The notes beneath the pieces were generated by a model that was given only the letters and a program-made list of their open reading frames with translations, had not been told where the DNA came from and did not search any database. This document shows, piece after piece, positions 7,134 through 11,063 of a stretch of 11,063 bases of DNA (positions within the stretch are counted from its first letter, which is position 1; every line of letters begins with the position of its first letter). The DNA comes from Aurantimonadaceae bacterium (GTDB taxonomy: Bacteria; Pseudomonadota; Alphaproteobacteria; Rhizobiales; Rhizobiaceae), in the NCBI GenBank assembly GCA_003232595.1, contig QIIJ01000640.1:1-11063 (forward strand). Reading direction: 5' to 3'. A program made the translations under genes and the position numbers.

Positions 7134-8438
7134 ATGAATTTGCAGGCGCTGATGCGGAAACGACTGGAGCAGAATGGCCCGGTGCGAGTCGGTTTGATCG
7201 GTGCGGGCAAATTTGGATCGATGTTTCTTTCCCAGGTACCAACCACCCCGGGAATGGAAGTTACAGCGATTGCCGATCTTTCCATTGCTGGCGCAAAAGC
7301 TGCCTGCAACGAGGTTGGCTGGGATGATACGCGGATAAATGAGACCAATTTTTTGGAGGACGGTGCGGCCCTTTGTGGCCGTGATGATGTGGATGTGGTG
7401 ATCGAGGCAACCGGCAATCCCACGGCCGGCATTGTCCATGCGCTTTCAGCGATTGAAAACGGCAAACATGTCATTATGGTCAATGTGGAAGCCGATGTTC
7501 TGGCCGGTGCGGCATTGGCAAAAAGAGCTCGTTCCGCAGGCGTGGTATACTCCATGGCCTATGGTGATCAGCCGGCGCTGGTATCCGAGATGGTGGATTG
7601 GGCCCGTTCAGCTGGTTTTACTGTTACTGCTGCCGGCAAGGGGACAAAATACCTGCCTGCTTATCACCATGTCACCCCTGATGATGTCTGGTCTCACTAT
7701 GGTCTGACATCTGAGGAGGCGAAAGTGGCGCGGATGAATCCGCAAATGTTTAATTCCTTTCTCGATGGTACCAAATCGGCGATAGAAATGGCGGCAATTG
7801 CCAATGCTTGCGATCTTTCGGTGCCGGAGGGCGGCTTGGCCTTTCCTCCTTGTGGGGTGGACGACCTTGCGCATATTTTGCGCCCGCGTTCTGTTGGCGG
7901 GGTGCTGGAAAAAGCGGGTTTAGTGGAGGTTGTCTCCTCGCTTGAGCGGGACGGGCGATCGGTCTTCCGCGACCTTCGCTGGGGCGTTTATGTGATAATT
8001 GAGGCGCCCAATGATTATGCGGCTGCCTGTTTCAGGCAATATGGTCTTTCAACCGACGACAGTGGTCGTTATGCCTCGATGTACAAACCGTTTCACCTGA
8101 TCGGGCTGGAGCTTGGCATCTCGGTACTGAATGCGGCATTACGTGGAGAATCTACAGGAACCACAACAGCGTTTCGGGGTGATGCCATTGCCATTGCCAA
8201 ACGGGATTTGAAAGCAAATGAGATGCTGGACGGGGAGGGAGGTTTCACTGTTTGGGGAAGAGCCTGTCCTGCGCAGAAAAGTATGACAATGCGTGCTTTG
8301 CCCATCGGATTGGCCCATGGGGTTGCGCTTTCGAAGCCGGTGCTCAAAGGGGCGGTCATAACATTCGATGATGTTGTGCTGGATGAAACGTCGCTTGCGG
8401 TCAGGGTGAGGCGCGAAGCAGAAGAACTGGCTCTGTAA
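7134..8438 (+). CDS. NAD(P)-dependent oxidoreductase with C-terminal SAF-like domain
   Basis: 434-aa dehydrogenase of the homoserine dehydrogenase-like superfamily. The N-terminal Rossmann fold has the dinucleotide loop GLIGAGKFGSMF (20-31), followed by VTAIADLS (43-50), DVVIEATGNPTAG (87-99) and VIMVNVEADV (113-122). The middle catalytic region includes AYGDQPALVSEMVDWA and AAGKGTKYLPAYH. From about 350 the sequence reads AIAKRDLKANEMLDGEGGFTVWG and ends with GVALSKPVLKGAVITFDDV. This is the layout of a SAF domain (antifreeze/sialate-synthase/pilus-assembly type, often in sugar-acid enzymes). There is no ACT domain, so it is not a normal homoserine dehydrogenase. The substrate is unknown; a sugar acid or small hydroxy acid is an inference. 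The start is fixed by GGAGG at 7124-7128, five bases before the ATG; the in-frame TTG at 7122 lies inside that site. It is convergent with the next gene, with a 2-bp gap. Confidence 0.88.
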   Translation: MNLQALMRKRLEQNGPVRVGLIGAGKFGSMFLSQVPTTPGMEVTAIADLSIAGAKAACNEVGWDDTRINETNFLEDGAALCGRDDVDVVIEATGNPTAGIVHALSAIENGKHVIMVNVEADVLAGAALAKRARSAGVVYSMAYGDQPALVSEMVDWARSAGFTVTAAGKGTKYLPAYHHVTPDDVWSHYGLTSEEAKVARMNPQMFNSFLDGTKSAIEMAAIANACDLSVPEGGLAFPPCGVDDLAHILRPRSVGGVLEKAGLVEVVSSLERDGRSVFRDLRWGVYVIIEAPNDYAAACFRQYGLSTDDSGRYASMYKPFHLIGLELGISVLNAALRGESTGTTTAFRGDAIAIAKRDLKANEMLDGEGGFTVWGRACPAQKSMTMRALPIGLAHGVALSKPVLKGAVITFDDVVLDETSLAVRVRREAEELAL

Positions 8439-8440
8439 TC

Positions 8441-10675
8441 TTATTTGGCCGGATTTGCTGGAGACAGAACAAATTTCAGCGTGTCCGGTGCCAGGCAAAT
8501 TTTGTCTGAACAAGCCTGAATTTCCAACTCAAATCTGGTTGGACCATCTGAGTTTTCTGCAACCGCTGTGATCTCAACCTCACCGTCCAGCAGCGCCAGG
8601 GGATTTTTGGAGAAGCCCAACCGTACAATTTTGGGCTTGGGATAAACCACTTTGGGTGCGGTTCCGGCGGTCAGGCTGGTTGGAATTAAATAGTCCTCAA
8701 GCGGTTTATTGGCGTTTACATGCCAACCGGGAGCTACTCTCAAATTGACAAGAATTTGGCCGTTTTCCAATCGTGCCGAGGCGCGTACATTGCCATTGCC
8801 ACCATATTGCACCGGGCCAAATCCTCCATTGAAATAGCGATCGGCTGCAGCAAGAGTAGATGCGCCGGACGCCGGGTTTGAGGCTGCAAATCCTGATAGT
8901 GCGGAAATCAGTTTTTCACTGCGTCTTTGCAATTCCGGACTGCCAATACGGGTATTAATGGCAACGATAAGATCAAGAGCGGCACCATTTCCGGATGCAA
9001 GGTCTGAATCTTCACGCGACTTGGACCGACCAAAACCATCGGCACCTCTGGAAGAATAAAAATCACCCTGTTCTTCATCAACAAACTCTTTTTCCATCTC
9101 AACCAGCAGTGACCGGGCACGCTCTAGCCATACGGGCCGGTCGGTCAAATCGTAGAGTTTGATATAGGCGCGACCAAGCCATACATAGTCGACAAGCTGT
9201 GCTTCCAATTCAGCCTTGCCGCGATAATAACTGCGCAGCAGCGTACCGTCTTTGCGGTGGAGATTGTCCCAGATAAAGTTACCTGCCCGGCTGGCAGCTG
9301 CGGCATAGGCGTCGTCATTGAGCACAATTGCCGCCTGAGCCAGTGCGCCGATCATCATGCCATTCCAACTGACTATAATTTTTTCATCCCGTTGCGGCTT
9401 TATTCTTGATGCGCGGACCTTTGCAAGCCTGGAGAATATTTTTTCTGCACGCGGATTGATCTCATCATTAATCAGGTCCCGGTTGAGGATAACTTTTCCA
9501 ACCAGATCACCATCCGGCACCTGCTCGAATATTTCGATGGCATATTGAGCCTCTTTTGCTCCCAGGGCATCTGTTAGCTGTACTTCTGTCCAAAGATAAT
9601 ATGTTCCTTCTTCGCCTTCGGAATCTGCATCCCGTGTTGAATAAAATCCGCCTTCCGGAGCGGTCAGATCATTGAGCACATAGTCAATAATCCGCCGGGC
9701 CATGGAGCGGTACTCGCTCTTGCCGGTAATGCGCCAGGCTTCAACAAATGCCTCACTCATCATCGCCTGATCGTAGAGCATTTTTTCGAAATGAGGGATG
9801 CGCCAGGCGGGGTCGATGGCATAACGATGCAGCCCACCTTCGATCTGGTCGTGAATACCGCCCGAGATTACAGACTGGAGTGTCAGTTCAACGGCCGCAA
9901 GGGCTTCTTCGTTATTTTTGCGTTCAGCCTGCTGCAACAGGAACATCAATATTGACTGCTGAAAAAATTTTGGAGCTCCACCAAACCCGCCGACAAACTC
10001 ATCAAATTCATTGGCGAGATCAGTTGCGGACTGACTCATTAATTCATCTGAAAGTTCTTTAGCGGCCTTCCTTCGGTTTAAATGTTTCTGCAGGACGTTG
10101 GAAAGCCGGGCTGCTTCAGCTTGAACTCCGGCATTTTCATCTGCCCAGCTTTCGGTAATTGCGGTTATTATTTTTCGGAAATCGTCAGCGGAAATATAGC
10201 CTGTGCCGTAAAACGGTTTGCGGTCAGCGGTTATGAATACCGTATTGGGCCAGCCGCCTCGTTTGGTCAGCACTTCTGTAACCAGCATATAGGTTTCATC
10301 CAGCACCGGGCGTCGTTCGCGATCAACGACCACAGGAATAAAATTGTCGTTGATGGCTTTGGCAATGTCTGGAACCGTGAAATGGGTTTCCTGCATCACG
10401 TGACACCAATGGCAGGCGGTGTAACCAAAAGATACCATCAAAGGTTTGCCCTGCTTGCGAGCAAGTTCAAAGGCTTCATCGCCCCATTCATACCACTGGA
10501 CAAGATCAGATGCGTGGATCTTCAGATAAGGTGACGATGAATTTAGCATCCTTGGATTGTCGGGATGTTTGTCTGTTTTGGCAATTGCAATGCCAGATTG
10601 AATGCTGAATCCGGCGACCAATAACAAAAATGCCAAACTGCGACATTTGAATTTGAAGTGGCGAATTGGATTCAT
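8441..10675 (-). CDS. Exported DUF255 thioredoxin-like protein fused to a DsbD-alpha-like domain
   Basis: 744-aa multidomain protein. The N-terminus is a Sec-type signal peptide: basic start (HFKFKCR), hydrophobic core about 14-31, likely cleavage after AIA near residue 32. A DUF255 (YyaL/SPATA20-type) thioredoxin-like domain follows, with SSSPYLKIHASDLVQWYEWG (46-65) and the redox motif CHWC (C88, C91) in GYTACHWCHVM. The six-hairpin, epimerase-like region spans about 200-610. Its family motifs are GGFGGAPKF (229-237), GGIHDQIEGGLHRY (272-285), WRIPHFEKMLYDQA (291-304) and TRDADSEGEEG (347-357). From about 628 to the end it resembles the DsbD N-terminal periplasmic domain: VNLRVAPGWHVNANKPL, then QACSDKICLAP with C722 and C727 as a possible redox pair. 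Usual DUF255 proteins are about 650-700 aa and lack this tail. Predicted location is periplasmic or membrane-attached, with a thiol-disulfide role. AGGAA precedes the ATG. Confidence 0.9.
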   Translation of the reverse strand: MNPIRHFKFKCRSLAFLLLVAGFSIQSGIAIAKTDKHPDNPRMLNSSSPYLKIHASDLVQWYEWGDEAFELARKQGKPLMVSFGYTACHWCHVMQETHFTVPDIAKAINDNFIPVVVDRERRPVLDETYMLVTEVLTKRGGWPNTVFITADRKPFYGTGYISADDFRKIITAITESWADENAGVQAEAARLSNVLQKHLNRRKAAKELSDELMSQSATDLANEFDEFVGGFGGAPKFFQQSILMFLLQQAERKNNEEALAAVELTLQSVISGGIHDQIEGGLHRYAIDPAWRIPHFEKMLYDQAMMSEAFVEAWRITGKSEYRSMARRIIDYVLNDLTAPEGGFYSTRDADSEGEEGTYYLWTEVQLTDALGAKEAQYAIEIFEQVPDGDLVGKVILNRDLINDEINPRAEKIFSRLAKVRASRIKPQRDEKIIVSWNGMMIGALAQAAIVLNDDAYAAAASRAGNFIWDNLHRKDGTLLRSYYRGKAELEAQLVDYVWLGRAYIKLYDLTDRPVWLERARSLLVEMEKEFVDEEQGDFYSSRGADGFGRSKSREDSDLASGNGAALDLIVAINTRIGSPELQRRSEKLISALSGFAASNPASGASTLAAADRYFNGGFGPVQYGGNGNVRASARLENGQILVNLRVAPGWHVNANKPLEDYLIPTSLTAGTAPKVVYPKPKIVRLGFSKNPLALLDGEVEITAVAENSDGPTRFELEIQACSDKICLAPDTLKFVLSPANPAK

Positions 10676-11032
10676 CGGTGTTCCTGCCTGTTTTGCCTGT
10701 TTAATCCGTCCTGCAATTTGGCGAACAATATTTCCCGATCGGTCTGTTGAATTTATCCTGGCTGCAAGTGTAGCGGAAATGGCTTTGTTTCCCTATCACA
10801 ATTGCGTGGGTTGATGTATCGGTAAGCCTGCCAAATTCCCGCTTGATATTAAGCGGTTAGGCGTCTAATACATTTTAAACTTAAAGCAATCCTCGCGATA
10901 ACAGCGGGAATAAGCTGGTAATCTGGGCCTATTGTAACCAGAATTGAACAGGCCGCAGAAACATGCCTGAATCGATGCAGGATTAACGCCAATTGATAAA
11001 ATATGGACGCTTTAAATTGACAGGCACTCAAA
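10676..11032. other. Gene-free region upstream of the DUF255 gene, with a short inverted repeat
   Basis: About 357 bp without a convincing complete gene; the short open frames here on both strands have no start signals or recognisable protein pattern. It should contain the promoter of the minus-strand DUF255 gene. A weak candidate reads TTGTTC, a 17-bp spacer, then ATTAAA (minus strand, about 10700-10730). A perfect 6-bp inverted repeat, CCGCTT (10839-10844) and AAGCGG (10851-10856), has an AT-rich 6-bp loop. It lacks a following T-run, so an operator is more likely than a terminator. Confidence 0.3.
10685..10702. repeat. Tandem 9-bp repeat next to the DUF255 ribosome binding site
   Basis: The unit TGCCTGTTT occurs twice in direct succession (minus-strand reading AAACAGGCA twice). 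The copy nearer the start codon leads directly into the GCAGGAA ribosome binding site. This is probably a slippage duplication in the 5' leader. Confidence 0.7.
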
Positions 11033-11063
11033 ATGTCTCAATATTCGCGGTTCATAAAAAAGG
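11033..11063 (+). CDS. Possible start of a plus-strand gene running off the right edge
   Basis: ATG at 11033 is preceded by CAGG with an 8-base spacer and opens MSQYSRFIKK, with no stop before the window ends. An AT-rich stretch (TTGATAAAATATGG) lies about 30 bp upstream and could hold a -10 element. Ten codons are too few to identify a product, and this may be chance. Confidence 0.22.
   Translation, partial: MSQYSRFIKK

Noticed and set aside
10839..10856. Inverted repeat as a rho-independent terminator
   Set aside because: The stem has 6 bp but is not followed by a T-run on either strand, and no gene end is close by.
10602..11031. Short open frames on both strands (10602-10814 plus, 10849-11031 minus)
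   Set aside because: The first overlaps the signal-peptide region and leader of the DUF255 gene. The second has no start signal or protein pattern. Both look like chance frames.
1..11063. CRISPR array, tRNA, rRNA or insertion sequence
   Set aside because: I looked for regular repeats, cloverleaf-like segments, rRNA-like stretches, transposase motifs and flanking terminal repeats, and found none.

Overview
The window reads as chromosomal DNA of a Gram-negative bacterium, most likely an alphaproteobacterium. The base composition is moderate. The S-methylthioadenosine phosphorylase remnant resembles alphaproteobacterial forms as I remember them, and secreted and inner-membrane proteins are present. 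This placement is an inference from protein style, not a database match. I see no rRNA, tRNA, CRISPR array, insertion sequence or phage gene.

Left part (1-5172, all minus strand): reading in the direction of transcription, the block starts with an N-formylglutamate amidohydrolase gene that carries a frameshift. It overlaps, by ATGA, an S-methyl-5'-thioadenosine phosphorylase gene (mtnP) that has lost about 43 bp internally and is also out of frame. After an 82-bp gap comes a tight three-gene cassette. This comprises a 230-aa soluble protein, a 363-aa protein with two membrane helices that shares its motif layout, and a large DyP-type haem peroxidase that runs off the left edge. The last two overlap by ATGA. 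The two partner proteins look like relatives of each other, so the cassette looks like a membrane-associated peroxidase system. It is the best candidate here for something poorly described.

Middle (5173-7047): a 169-bp divergent intergenic region leads to a plus-strand pair. The first gene is a Rieske non-haem iron oxygenase alpha subunit with a carnitine-oxygenase-like bridging glutamate. The second, coupled by TGATG, encodes a 74-aa all-helical protein. No reductase gene is visible. A small two-helix membrane ORF follows on the minus strand.

Right part (7134-11063): a plus-strand NAD(P)-dependent oxidoreductase with a Rossmann N-terminus and a SAF-like C-terminus converges, with a 2-bp gap, on a minus-strand 744-aa exported protein. 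That protein joins a DUF255 thioredoxin-like domain (CHWC), a helical-barrel region and a DsbD-alpha-like C-terminus. The last ~390 bp hold no convincing complete gene, although a plus-strand gene may begin at 11033.

The recurring theme is redox chemistry: peroxidase, Rieske oxygenase, dehydrogenase and thiol-disulfide protein. The groups are separate transcription units, and nothing in the sequence proves that they share a pathway.
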